DNA of 64,000 bases from Isochrysis galbana (Eukaryota; Haptophyta; Isochrysidales; Isochrysidaceae). Positions 11,020 to 21,235 of the stretch are shown here, piece by piece; position 1 is the first letter of the stretch; each line of letters begins with the position of its first letter. The translations under genes were made by a program, and so were the position numbers. The stretch covers positions 3,274,614-3,338,613 of the forward strand of contig CM030932.1 in NCBI GenBank assembly GCA_018136815.1, read 5' to 3'. The notes under the pieces are model-generated. The model was not told the DNA's origin, did no database searches, and saw only the letters and a program-made list of their open reading frames with translations.

Positions 11020-12028
11020 TTAAGATCGACTTAGCGGACCTCCCGTCCGCCCGTCCGCGTTACCGTACTGTATGTTATAGAAGTCCGTTAGGATATACCT
11101 CCATGCCAGGATACCTAAGTATCCCGAGGAGGGATGCGGTCTATCCACTTGATAGCAGAAAAGACGTTGGGCTACTTCAGATCCCGGCCTAAGGTTAATC
11201 CCTAACAGTCCCTCTATGAATTCGAAAACGGGCTCCGTCGCGATACAGGAGGCTAAATGCGTGGAACTCTCGGGAGCTATGCCGCAAAAGCGACATGTTG
11301 GATCGTCAGCAAAACGATTCGCCGTAGCTATTCTCCTGTGTAACACGTGTTTGAAGTGCGTATCTAGGAGTCCCTTGGTGTCAGAAAGTTATACTTGTAT
11401 AGTTGCGATACTTGTTTCCACTTTCCCGAGAGGACAGGTAACCTCTTTTCCCATCTTAGTGTGGATTTTTGTGCCTTCGTTTTCCTCATCGCGAGGAACG
11501 CTTTAGTCAAGGCCTTGACGTTTATCTCTTCCAGCGTTTTATGCGTGCCTTTGAGTGTGTACTCCTGAGGTATCGGATACGCCGTATCCGCTGGCCCGTC
11601 GTACGCTCGTCCCCACTTCAGCGGAGTGTATAGCTCGTCGGGTAGTAGCTGCGGGCTGATCCGTTCGTAGATATGGGGTTCTCCCATTACGTTGAGCTTA
11701 ACTTCGTGGTAGTCTCCCTTCCGGTTCAAATAGTAATTATGATCTTTGTCCACAAGAATGTCCCCTAGATCATGCGCGTCTGGGTCTTCTTGCGGGGCTA
11801 GTTCGTGCGTTCGTGCTCCTCCGGAGCGGGGGGTGGGGATATCGCATGCTTTCTAAGAAGGTCCATATAGTTAGAGGTGGCTTCTAGAAGTCTTGCTCTA
11901 GACCATTCGGATATCTTCTCCCACGACTTGAGAAGTGGGCCTACCGATATGTAATTGCCTCTATGGCGTACCCATCTTTCTCCGTCCGGCAAGAATGCCG
12001 CACATTCGTCTGTGGTGTATATGTTACC
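11020..12028 (-). pseudogene. LINE ORF2 C-terminal fragment, frameshifted
   Basis: Three minus-strand frames (11992-11798, 11753-11364, 11346-11020) together match the C-terminal part of the LINE proteins at 19246-20949 and 32422-34461. Shared landmarks are the IPRDNFLKSWE-like block (here ISVGPLLKSWEK), the EYTLDGKT-like block (QEYTLKGTHKTLEE), the zinc-binding C-x2-C-x9-H-x3-C segment (CRFCGIAPESSTHLASC) and LAWRYILTDFY. Two frame changes make it dead. It is the most diverged of the three copies and is cut at 12028, where unrelated palindromes begin. Confidence 0.8.
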
Positions 12029-12044
12029 CCCCAGGAGCCAACGC

Positions 12045-12166
12045 CCCCCGATAGCTATCTATCGGGGGCCCCCGATAGCTATCGGGGGGAAATTTTTTCC
12101 CGATCGCCAACAGCCCCCCCGAGAGCTACCGGGGGACCGAGAAAATCCCCCGAGAGCTATCGGGGG
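12045..12166. repeat. Cluster of four CCCCC-GA(T/G)AGCTATC-GGGGG palindromes
   Basis: Four near-perfect palindromes of 20-24 bases lie at 12045-12068, 12069-12088, 12116-12135 and 12147-12166. The second is perfect (CCCCCGATAGCTATCGGGGG). Each can form a strong hairpin. They sit exactly between a broken LINE and a GC-rich repeat. Confidence 0.85.
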
Positions 12167-12169
12167 ATA

Positions 12170-12612
12170 GCTCCTGGACCCCCTTCTCCGCGCTCTCTCT
12201 CCCCTCTCCTGCAGGCACGCGCGATGGCGCGCCTGCGGCAGGCCTCCAGCTGCCCTCTGGCGGCCCCTGGAGGCTCCTGGAGGCCAGCTCAGGGGGCAGA
12301 GGAGGCTGGGGCTGGGCCCTGGCCTCCCCTGCCTCTCCCTCGCTGGCGCTCCCGAGCCTCTGGGGCCCCCAATCTGCACCTGTCTGCCTGTCGACAGGGG
12401 GGGGGGGGGGTTGGAGCGATGGGCTGGTCACGAGGGGCCAGGATGGGCGAATGGGGCGAGCCTGTGGGGAAGGGAGTGGGTCAGTAGGGCAGTGGCCTCC
12501 TGGCAAGCCATCAGGCGTGCCAGGAGGATGGGTGGTTCCTCCCCCATGGCAGGGGAGGAGTGGAGAGAGGGGGGGGCTCGTGCCCCCCCATGGGTCAACC
12601 AAGTATAAACTT
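12170..12612 (+). repeat. GC-rich retroposon-like repeat, copy A
   Basis: About 440 bases matching 24420-24897 (B, +), parts of 47061-47240 (C, -), 52195-52405 (D, -) and 61977-62745 (E, -). Landmarks: CTTCTCCGCGCTCTCTCTCC at the left, GATGGCGCGCCTGCGGCAGG, a polyG run, and the right end CCAAGTATAAACTTAGTT. The long frames across it are by-products of base composition. Confidence 0.85.
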
Positions 12613-13105
12613 AGTTGAAACATTCGCGGGAAAGAAGCGAAGTGAAATTGGAATGCCATCTTGGTCACCCAGTGCTGAAACCTTGGTAGCCTTCCTTCCT
12701 CGACCAGTTGGGTTTCTACCAATACCAATGCAATCTCGTCCATATATATTTTTCACAAAGCTAGAATCAATGCAATGGAACGTGCACCTTCTTGCCGTTT
12801 GTCTTCTTTCTAGCCTCATTGATTAGCGCTCTATGCGCATACAATGCGGTCTCAAATACACCCATTCTGCTCCATTTCATGAATGTGCCATGCACCGTGC
12901 TGTATCCCGATCCCAGAGACCTCCATGGCGCCCCAGTCCACAGAATATGACACATCCTGTCCAACATCTGGTTCAAATCCGCTCTTGGTCTACAACCGGT
13001 GATAGGTAGTAGAGAATTTACAGCGGACAGCGGATGCGATTGCTCCACGCGCCCTGATATCCATTGTATTGTTGCCATATTACGGGTAAAAAACTTTTCG
13101 CACAC
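12613..13105 (-). pseudogene. IS5-type (DDE) transposase, broken
   Basis: The frame 13105-12767 carries an IS5-family N-terminal (DUF4096-like) signature: RADLNQMLDRMCHILWTGAP followed by WRSLGSGYSTVHGTFMKWSR. A second frame to 12595 carries the start of the DDE core: IDSSFVK with the first catalytic Asp, and GRKATKVSALGDQDGIP with the second. A frame change near 12790 and loss of everything after the second Asp (the GC-rich repeat follows) make it inactive. In eukaryotes IS5-like transposases occur in ISL2EU/IS4EU-type DNA transposons. A bacterial contaminant is unlikely, because the fragment lies between eukaryotic repeats. Confidence 0.7.
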
Positions 13106-13264
13106 ACCCTAAATGCAGGATCACGGACCTCACCACCCAGGAGACATGGTCGCCTGCCAGCAGAACGACATTGACAACAGGATTGAGGATGAGAGCTGGG
13201 GGTTACCGTGGGGGGGAAAGACGCGACATGCCGTGGTACTATTGGGTATTCGGCATTGTACCCA

Positions 13265-13480
13265 TGGGTATCAATATTAGCTTTGTACTCATCTTCGTAA
13301 AATATAATAATACTCATATATTGGAGGAATTGCTGAGACATTCCTACCTAAAAAAGAAAACAAGCTAAAACGGTGATACCTCACTCGATAAATCGAATGG
13401 TACGCACACCTTCGTTGCTCGGCCGAATTGGCGCTATCACCTGGCCCTCTTTTGACGGAACGCGACTTTGCCAAGTGGCG
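13265..13480 (-). repeat. Dispersed repeat J, copy 1 (possible transposon end)
   Basis: Reverse complement of this stretch matches 31160-31310: AAGTCGCGTTCCGTCAAAAG, then CCAGGTGAT, a T-rich run, TTTTAGGTAGGAATGTCTCA, AATTCCTCCA and GATGAGTACAAA. It lies directly upstream of the broken IS5-type transposase, so it may be that element's terminal region. Confidence 0.6.
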
Positions 13481-15226
13481 CCGCAGGGGTGGTATATGGT
13501 TCGCGCCCCCCATGAGGGGAGTCGAGGAGTGGGGGGGGGCGCGAGGCCCCCCTCCATCCTCCATGGCGACCAATCATAAGATGAGTAGGATGTATTGAAC
13601 ATATGAAGCTTGAGGGGGGGGGTGTTCCGCCCTGCCAGTGGGGGGGGGCGGGGGGGGGGGCCGGAGAAGCTGCGCCAAACATTGAGTTATGCTACTTCAG
13701 TGACATGCTTGTTCGCTCGTCTTCGACTTCCTTATCATGCTTTTCATCTTTCATTTCTCACTTTGCACATTTTGCGCGAACACTTCGCCTTCTCGCACCC
13801 CGGGGGCACATGCTGCTCTCAGCGGTACAACACGCACCAGACCCTGTTCCCTGCATATGTGAAAGAAGATGCGCACACACTCTGTTGATCGAGAGACGAG
13901 GGCGGATGCGAGGTTTCGACACCATGAGACAGCGTGGTCCGTGGCACGACCGTAACTCTGATCAAAGGAGAGGTGGACGGCGGTGGACAATAAACACACA
14001 CACGACGGTGAGAGGAGGCTCGCCAAGACAGCATTGGCTCAAGCCGAGGCACATGGCGAGCTCCTCTCCCTATAGGCCAGGTCATGAGCATTGCAAGCCG
14101 GCCGTACGCAGGGGGGGACGTGATGGATCGGCGAGCCGGAGAGAATGCGAGCGGCCCAGGGCGTCGCTCTCACACATGCACCACACGCCACAGTGCCTGT
14201 CAGCAGGCGAGGATTGTAATATGAAGCACCGTCGGCCACACACTCTTCGGACACCGCCGAGTCAGAGGGGGAACCATGAAACGAGGGGGGGGGGAGGGGG
14301 GAGAACTAGCAAAAGAGAAGGGAGCCGTAAGGGGTGGGTGGATCGCACTGAGCGGCTAGGAGGCTCGCAAAGGGCTTGTCCCTCCCCGTTGGCGGAAGGC
14401 TGCTTCCGAGTTTGGACATGCCGCCGGGATGCCACACCAGTCGGGTGAGCAAGGTCCGGGGATGGGGGATAGGAGATGGGGGGGGGGAGGGGGGGGGGTG
14501 TCATACTCAACTCTACACACAAAGGGGGGCTGTGAACGGCTTTCGCCGATAGAACTCGCGCCTCCGTCCGAACGCAGAAAATATCCGAGTGCCCCATCGG
14601 CGAGCCAACTTTGATGAGAGGTCAAGCAAGACCTAGGATGGCTGTTAGGACAGCGGACATGCGTTGCGGAGGGGACGGATGGCGAGGGTGGCCCAATTGA
14701 AAGACATGCAGCACGCCGCACCGATCGAGTCCCATGGTGAGGTACAAAACAGTAGAGCAGGGAGAGGCCAATGAAAGAACTTGGGATGGATACGGGCAGG
14801 AGACGCATGAAGCAACTATCACGGGGCATGCATTGTTCGACCTTGCGTGCATCAGATTCTGGTGATACGATGCACAAGGTTGGGAGACGGCTCTCAAGCG
14901 AGAGGTGGCATGGCTGCATAGCGCATCGATACGCCGCAACGCAGTAACGCCCACCGCGCAGGGCAGCAAACCGCCAGGAGACCGAAGTTGACAGCGAGAA
15001 CCCGAGGATCGAGAATGATGAATTCGACGATTTGGGGCCCATTCCCAATGTACACTTGGGTTGTGGACGCCATGCCCTACTTAGTTGAGGAACAGGACCA
15101 AGTGCCAGACCAGGCTGCGCCATGCGTATCAGCAAAAAGCGACAGCTGCATGGGTAGTTACACCGCTGCAGCAGCCGCATGATGGAGCTACGGCTAGGCA
15201 GCCGTCTGAACAACAAGAACCCTGGG
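13481..15226. other. Intergenic, no supported gene
   Basis: Several polyG/polyC runs (for example 13530-13660, 14285-14310, 14475-14505) and GC-rich words shared with the dispersed repeats (13500-13560). The long frames here (such as 13603-14448) have no recognisable domains and are overlapped on the other strand. The 3' part next to 15226 would hold the 3' UTR of the FCA-like gene. Confidence 0.5.
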
Positions 15227-17361
15227 TCAGAATTGAGAGAAGGACGAGGCGGAGTCGTTTCGCAACATCGACGATTCGCCAATTCGACCAGTGCCACCGA
15301 AGCCGATGCCTGGGATGCCGAAGTCGTCACGCGTCGGCCTGTCCCAGGTGGAAATACCCGTCCTCGAGTTGTAGTAGTACGTGCGACCATCGGGCGCGAT
15401 GTATGCCGCCCAGTCCTTGAGACCTTCCACCGGGGTCCCTCCCATCATGAGGTTGGCGTTGCCAACGCCACCTCCTCCTGAGCCAGTCGAGCCACCCGAT
15501 ACATCGTTGCCTCCCGACATGCCACATTGCCGCCCGCCCCCTGCCGCTCTCGCATGCTGACCAGCTTGTTGACCGCCACTCACGCCGAGCTTTGATAGTG
15601 AGGGGAGGCTCTGTGCGATGCCATACATGGACAGCGCGGAGCCAACACTGCCGGAAGGGGAGATCATTCCCATTTGCTGCCCCTGCCCCTGCTGCTCTGA
15701 CTGGAGCTGCTGAAGCATCTGCTGCGTAGGCTGCTGCGTCTGGGTTGAGGGCGACGATTGCAGCGGCGGCGACTGCCGGGCGGAAGAGGTACTGGACTGG
15801 CCTTGCGGCGCCGACTGCTGCTGTGCGAGCAGATTGAGTTGGAGGCACGAGCCGTGCGGGCTGCCGATGGGACTGCCGCTGTTGCCCCCGCCGAGGCCGA
15901 GGGCGAAGTGCTGTGCGGTGCTGCCGTAGCCCTGCTGCTGCAGGGCAGACTGGTGGAGCGACAGGAATGATTGCGGGCCGCCACCGTAGCCACCGCCGGC
16001 ACCGAGCCCTGCCGAGCCGAGGCCGACGCCACCTAGGCCACCGCCGAGGCCAGAAGCGCCTCCACCTAGCCCGCCGCCCACAGCCGCCGGATTGAGCAGC
16101 CCGCCCGTCGGCATGCTGCCTCCTGGACCCATGGCGCATTGCCCTGTGCAGCAGCACTGGCCACCCATCCCGCACTGATGTGCGCAGCATCCCGGCAGTT
16201 GGGCCCCGCCCAACCCCGACGCGCAGCATCCGCCACTGCCACAGCCCCCCATTCCGGCACCGCAGCAGCTTCCCAGATGTGCGCCACAGCAGCCTGGCAG
16301 GCCGGTGGCGCCCATCGCGCCCCCGCCATATCCCCCGAGCTGGCCAAGCTGGCCATAGCCGGGGTGTCCCAGGCCACTGGCTCCCACGCCGCCACCCATT
16401 GGGCCTGCGATTTGGCCAAAGGCGCTGGGGCCCCCAAAGCAACCGCCGGCATTTGCAGCATATCCACCCGCCCCTCCAGGGTAGCCGCAGCCGAAGCCCA
16501 TGCCCGGGTAGCCCGCCGGCCCGCTCTGCACGCCGCGTGCCGCGCCCTTCTTGACCCTCGAGCCCGGCGCGTCGGCGTATCGCACGACCAGCGGGTCGGA
16601 GCAGCCAGGCATCACATACTTGCCATGGATCGCCTGGATAGCCGCGATTGCCCCCTCTGGGGTCGTGAAGCGGATGAAGGCGCACGCCTGACCAGAGCGC
16701 GAACCGCCCCGCATCACGAAAACCTCCTCTACCTCGCCGTGCTCGGAGAAGATCTGCGCAGAAGGATAACGCGGAAGGGGATCAGGCGATGTCCAACAGA
16801 GAGTGTGGCGTGCCCAGTCTGCTCGTTTACCACCAGACCATGCAAGGCTCCTCTCCGCGCACAGGCTGGCGGTCGCCCTCGTGGGGACACACGCGCAAAT
16901 GAGCTCGGGGAGGTGTGGCGAGAAGTGAGTTTATCATGGTATTATGCACTGCCGTATGGCGCTTCGCGCGCTGGCCAAGCATGGTCGCTCAGCAGGGCAG
17001 TGGCAGCAAGCATGCCATGGGTCGCCATGCACACCTTCTTGAGCGTCTCCTCATCGGTGCCGGGTGGCGCTCCTGGGGAAAGGAAGCGGGAGGATGGGCG
17101 TGAGTCGATTCAAATCACCCTAGCACACATGCACCACGCTGCCACGCCGGCGAGCCCCACAACCCCATTTCCCCCTACACCCTCCCTCCCACCCTGGCAG
17201 CACGGAATCGGCCGCTCCCTCTTTCCCCCCTCCCCTTCCATACAAGCGCCCCCCCCCCCCCGGCGCGCGAGCCGCGTCGCGCGTGTCATGCGCCTAAGCG
17301 CGCGTCACCCACCTCCGATGAAGAGCTTGTTCTCCGCATTGGGAGTCGCGGCAAGCGCCAT
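15227..17361 (-). CDS. FCA-like RNA-binding protein (RRM + WW), three exons
   Basis: Exons (minus): 17361-17313, 17072-17035, 16753-15227, joining in phase to 537 residues. Exon 1 starts MALAATPNAEN and gives RNP2 (KLFIGG), exon 2 gives APPGTDEETLKK, and exon 3 begins IFSEHGEVEEVFVMRG with RNP1 (QACAFIRF, about 52-59). One RRM therefore spans about 12-92, ending PLVVRYAD. A long Gly/Gln/Cys-rich linker follows. A WW domain sits at about 477-502 (WAAYIAPDGRTYYYNSRTG..TW..P). RRM plus WW is the architecture of plant FCA, which acts in RNA 3'-end processing, though FCA normally has two RRMs. CELF-type proteins have a similar RRM but no WW. Introns are GTGGGT..CCAG and GTGTGC..GCAG. The frame stays open upstream into a polyG tract, so a longer N-terminus cannot be excluded. 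Confidence 0.8.
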
Positions 17362-17419
17362 GCGCTGGGTGCTGCCAGTCACGGCTCGCCCCCCTGCCTC
17401 TCCTCCCGGCTTGCTGGGA

Positions 17420-17815
17420 TGCTCTCCCGTCCCTCCTCCGCAGCCCCGCCCCCCCCTCCCCCGCCGCGCCCCTCCGCCTCCCCCCCCCCCCCCCCCCAGA
17501 CGCCTCCCCCCCCCCCCCCCCCCGCCCCCCCCCGCCCCCCCCTTCCCCTCGGCCCTCCTCAGCCGCCGCCGCCCCCCCGCCCGCCCCCCCCCTCCCCCCC
17601 TCCCCCCCCGCGCGGGGCCGAGAGAATCTGGCGAGCCCGCGATGCAGTCGACAGAGCACCCGCTCGCCGCTGGATGCGCTCGGGCCCCCCCCTCCCCTTC
17701 CCCTCCCTCCCCTTCCCCTCCCTCCCCCCTTCCCCCCCCTTCCCCCCCGCCCCCTCCCCCCCTCCCCCCTTCCCCCGCCCCGCCGGCTCCCCCCTCCCCC
17801 CCCCGCGCGAGGCGC
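17420..17815. repeat. ~400-bp C-rich tract upstream of FCA-like gene
   Basis: Almost pure C with scattered T and G on plus (for example 17475-17545, 17700-17805). On the gene's sense strand it is G-rich with many runs of three or more G, so it could form G-quadruplexes. It lies 60-450 bases upstream of the chosen ATG. The protein frames drawn through it are poly-Gly or poly-Pro artefacts. Confidence 0.8.
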
Positions 17816-18394
17816 GCCCGCCACCGCGCGCTTGATGACGCCCTCGCCCTTTCGAAGTGCATCTTCGACGGCATCTTCGAGCCCGCGCCCCGACCAAATA
17901 TAGTAGGCATAAGCCGCCCGGGGAAGGCGGGGAGGCAGCCGCCGCCCGCGAGGCAGGGGATCTTTCATGGGAGCTTTCAGGGCATTCCCAGGGTCCAGAC
18001 CTCGCAAGGAATATGGTCTCGACGACTCGGAAGGAAGGGAAAGGGCAATGACTCTGCCGGAAGGAGACAAGATTGTCGGCCGGCGGGGTGGGGGCACATT
18101 GTATTATTGCTCATTGTCCTGGAATCTAGAATCTAGCGAGTCGTTTGGTCATCTCTGCGTTCCGTCCACCACCGTCTCGGGATTTTAATGAGTACAATGC
18201 TGTAAAAATCAGGCTTTATAAGACGGAACGCGACTTTGCGTGAGGACCTCTCTCTGGGTAGATGAGGCTGAAGGGTTAAATAAACAAGTTAACCTTACGG
18301 GGTGTAAAAATGGAGGTGGGGACGGAAATAGGGGTGGGGACGGGAAAAATCGACTTTTCAAAATTGCACCCAAAACTCCCCAAGAGAAAGCAAG

Positions 18395-18785
18395 GATAAA
18401 ACAACTGAGCGTTAGTACCACTACTGCCACTAGCCCGGTACTATCACGACACCCCTCAGCGCACTTGCCCGCACGCCTTGGAGTGATGGTGCAGACACAT
18501 ACTCATATGCATCCCTACAAATCTCCCCCCTCGCAAACCCCCGGCTCCCATTATAACTCCCCATAAGTTACAATGGGGGAAAACCCAGTGAGGCGGACCG
18601 ACCTACGTCGGGCGACTCACCGGGGGAAAACACCGGGGGGGGGGGGGGGAGGGACCTCTCGTCAAGAAGCAGAAAGGCCCTTACAGCTCGCGCCGCAGCA
18701 GTCCTCGAAGAAATAAATGACTGCGCCCCCCGATACCTGCCAGCACAAGGACGTCTTGAGCCACTCCCTTCCTCTCTAGGGGTGG
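18395..18785 (+). repeat. Dispersed repeat I, copy 1
   Basis: Matches 47872-48250 at roughly 85% by eye: TTAGTACCACTACT, ACTAGCCCGGTACTA, CATCTCCCCCCTCGCA, a polyG run, CCTCTCGTCAA, GCCCTTACAGCTCGCGCCGC, and TCCTCGAAGAAATAAATG at the right. The 47.9-kb copy forms the left half of an insertion with a 17-bp target duplication. Confidence 0.8.
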
Positions 18786-19245
18786 GGAGGGGAAGAAAAA
18801 GAAAACCCCTTCCATCCTTCCTAGAAGCGAGTATTTTTTTCGTGAGGGAGGGCGAAGAATTCCTCTGCCGCTTCTTGTCTGCGGAGCTGAGGGATGGCGT
18901 CCGCCTCGCTCGAGGTGGTCGATCTTCACCACGCTCCTGTGGGCGTGTGGTGGGGTGTTGCAGGCTCGCTCGCGACTTGCGCGATCAGCTTGGCCTAGGA
19001 GATGGCTCTGCGGGTCGAACATCACGTTCGCCCGCCGATTGAGCCGAGCTCTGCTGGTGGGCGCCTGAGTGTTGTCGTTTGAACCCCTTTTGACCCCCGA
19101 TGTGTTAGGTGGCCATGGCGGCCGATCTTGGTGACCCGACGCGCTCCGACGCGCGTGGAGCGGCTTATCACACCAGTGCGCTGCCCCCCTCACCTTGCAC
19201 GCCCGCGCCCGAGCACTCCGAACCCAGCACTTCTACGTTGTTTGA

Positions 19246-20970
19246 TCAGTTGTTTGCTTGGTTTGGCGCCGAGCCCGTCCCCGAGGCGTTCTTTACCATA
19301 TATTCTATCCCTAGCCGTGAGGCTAGCGCCAGCAGTTCCGCGCTGGGAGTGAGGTTACCTTTGCTATCCGCTTCGTACAGAGGTCTCAACGCGCTCATGT
19401 CGATTCTCTTTTTGGGTTGACGTCCCAGACCCGTTTGGGCGGTCCTCGATGAATCTGTCGTGTCTGCGAAGATGAATGCGCAGCTTAGTTTCGTGAATCT
19501 TTCTATGATGCGGATTAGCACCGATTCTTCCGAGAAAAAGGCGTTGTCGTAATGTATTCTGTAGAAGTCTGTGATGATGTATCTCCAAGCCAGCAGGTAT
19601 AGTATGGGTAGTGCTTTGGGGCACGTGCCGTCGGGGCAGAGGAAGAGTCTTCTGATTGATAGTTCCTCTCCCGTCGCGTCAGATCGTCGAGGGTGTCTTG
19701 CTATCGCATCTAGGGCGTCGAAGATGTTCGATATACGCGAACATTCCCCCAAGTGGGTGGAGGACTCGTCCGCTTCCTTGCAGAAACGGCATGTGGTTTC
19801 TCGGTCCGCGAATCTGTTTGCCGTGGCGATGCGCCTGTGCGTGATGTGCTTGTAGTGGAGGTGTGTGTCTCTCGCCGTAAGCATGGGCGAGGTGTATATG
19901 TCGGCGAGGTGCGCCCATACGTTGTCTGGTAGCCGAAGTCTCTTTTCCCAGTTTTCCGGGCCTGTGAGCCGCCGGCGTTTGTTCTCAGCTTTCTGTAGGG
20001 CTTTTGTTAAGTGTTCTACTTCTGTTTTGTCTAGTTCTGTTTTGCCATCGAGTGTGTATTCGTCTGGGAGTGGGTACTCCGTCCTTTTGTTGGATTTGTA
20101 GCCCTCTCCCCACTTTGCCGGCGGGGACGGGTCCAGGTTCGTCGGTTCGTTCGTCGCGCGGTCTTCTATAATCGGAGTGCCTAGATACGAAAGTTCTACT
20201 TCGTACCACGCGTTGTTTTCTTTGGCGAAGTATTCGCCGTCTTGCGTGATGTGTATTGTCGTCTTGGGTGTTCCTGCGTCCGGGTATTCAGTGTCCGAAT
20301 CTTCACTATTTTGGGCTACCGTGCCGTTTTGGGAAGCCGTCTCCACTATCTGTTGAGCGTGTTTTCTGATCTGCTCCCATGATTTTAAGAAATTGTCCCT
20401 TGGGATGTATTCTCCCTTAAAGTGAATGTATGTATCGTTGCTTCTTAGATATTGTTCACAATCTTCTTCGGTAAACATTACCGTGCATGCGTAGTCTTTG
20501 TATATGTTGTGTACGACATTGCATTCCAGTTTGCTCCAAAGCTCAGCCCACAGGGGGCTCATGTTTGGACCGTCGTGCGTCGGGTTTCTCCAAATTGGCT
20601 GAGACAGGGCTCCTTCCCTGCTTAACTTTAGTGGAGTTAGGTGCAGCGATCTTATAACAGCGAGGGCTTGTTTCCAGAAGGCCGGGAGTTTACTCGTCCC
20701 TTTTATTCCGTCCGTTAGTCTGTGCGCGGGCACGTCAGCGATCACCGCGGCCCTTCCGAGGTTCGTGCGGCAGAACCACGCGTCCAGTACTTGCTTCCAT
20801 TGAGCTTGCCTGGAGTCCATATAGTTTAGTATCCATTTGGCTTGGAGCGCCCTCACGTGGTTTTTCCAGTCAAGGAGGCCTAGTCCCAAGTGGGGCCCCT
20901 TCCTCGTGTCCCCTTTCATCGGTACTTCCGGGTGTTTCACCCATTGCATCTTGCGTCCGGTCCGCGGCGA
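19246..20970 (-). CDS. Non-LTR retrotransposon (LINE) ORF2, C-terminal half
   Basis: 567 residues in an open frame, 5'-truncated near 20970 at the position matching residue ~113 of the copy at 32422. It begins in the post-RT region (HLGLGLLDWKNHVRALQAKW, like the thumb of plant L1-type RTs) and has a C-terminal zinc-binding segment (CRFCKEADESSTHLGEC) followed by LAWRYIITDFYRIHYDNA. The reverse transcriptase core and endonuclease are absent, so it cannot work alone. It is not frameshifted, which suggests fairly recent insertion. Upstream, a T-run with TTTTAGG at 20997-21012 marks the junction with other repeats. Confidence 0.85.
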   Translation of the reverse strand, partial: SPRTGRKMQWVKHPEVPMKGDTRKGPHLGLGLLDWKNHVRALQAKWILNYMDSRQAQWKQVLDAWFCRTNLGRAAVIADVPAHRLTDGIKGTSKLPAFWKQALAVIRSLHLTPLKLSREGALSQPIWRNPTHDGPNMSPLWAELWSKLECNVVHNIYKDYACTVMFTEEDCEQYLRSNDTYIHFKGEYIPRDNFLKSWEQIRKHAQQIVETASQNGTVAQNSEDSDTEYPDAGTPKTTIHITQDGEYFAKENNAWYEVELSYLGTPIIEDRATNEPTNLDPSPPAKWGEGYKSNKRTEYPLPDEYTLDGKTELDKTEVEHLTKALQKAENKRRRLTGPENWEKRLRLPDNVWAHLADIYTSPMLTARDTHLHYKHITHRRIATANRFADRETTCRFCKEADESSTHLGECSRISNIFDALDAIARHPRRSDATGEELSIRRLFLCPDGTCPKALPILYLLAWRYIITDFYRIHYDNAFFSEESVLIRIIERFTKLSCAFIFADTTDSSRTAQTGLGRQPKKRIDMSALRPLYEADSKGNLTPSAELLALASRLGIEYMVKNASGTGSAPNQANN

Positions 20971-21134
20971 TTTTTTTTGGTAGTGCCCAAGGAGTGTTTT
21001 TTTCTTTTAGGTACACACACCCTCACTCATTGCCATGAGCGCCATGCGCAAAATGCAAGTGCAAGTGCTCCCGCGCGGACTCGAAACGGCCGCGAGGGAG
21101 AAGTGAGAAGCAGAGACCTCAGTATAAACATACA

Positions 21135-21235
21135 GAGGTTAGAATGAGCATCCACGATGCATGAGATGGATGTATCCATGATAGATATGCATCTATGATG
21201 CACATGCACATATCATGGATGTATCCATGACAGGC
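21135..21235 (+). repeat. GGATGTATCCATGATA palindromic repeat K, copy 1
   Basis: GAGGTTAGAATGAGCATCCA, then alternating ATGCAT/ATCCATGAT words up to GGATGTATCCATGA. The same words recur at 49605-49660 and 49857-49905, and a shorter version at 47262-47285. The many 6-10 base self-complementary words allow hairpins. Confidence 0.65.

Noticed and set aside
12045..12166. CRISPR-like array from repeated palindromes
   Set aside because: Unequal spacing, no spacers of constant length, and a eukaryotic setting.
13603..14448. 281-codon frame after a polyG run
   Set aside because: Arg/Gly-rich, no motif, and broken by homopolymers; not supported as a gene.
16139..18136. 665-codon plus-strand frame
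   Set aside because: It overlaps the FCA-like gene on the opposite strand and runs through a polyC tract. There are no domains, while the minus strand has RRM and WW motifs with matching splice sites.
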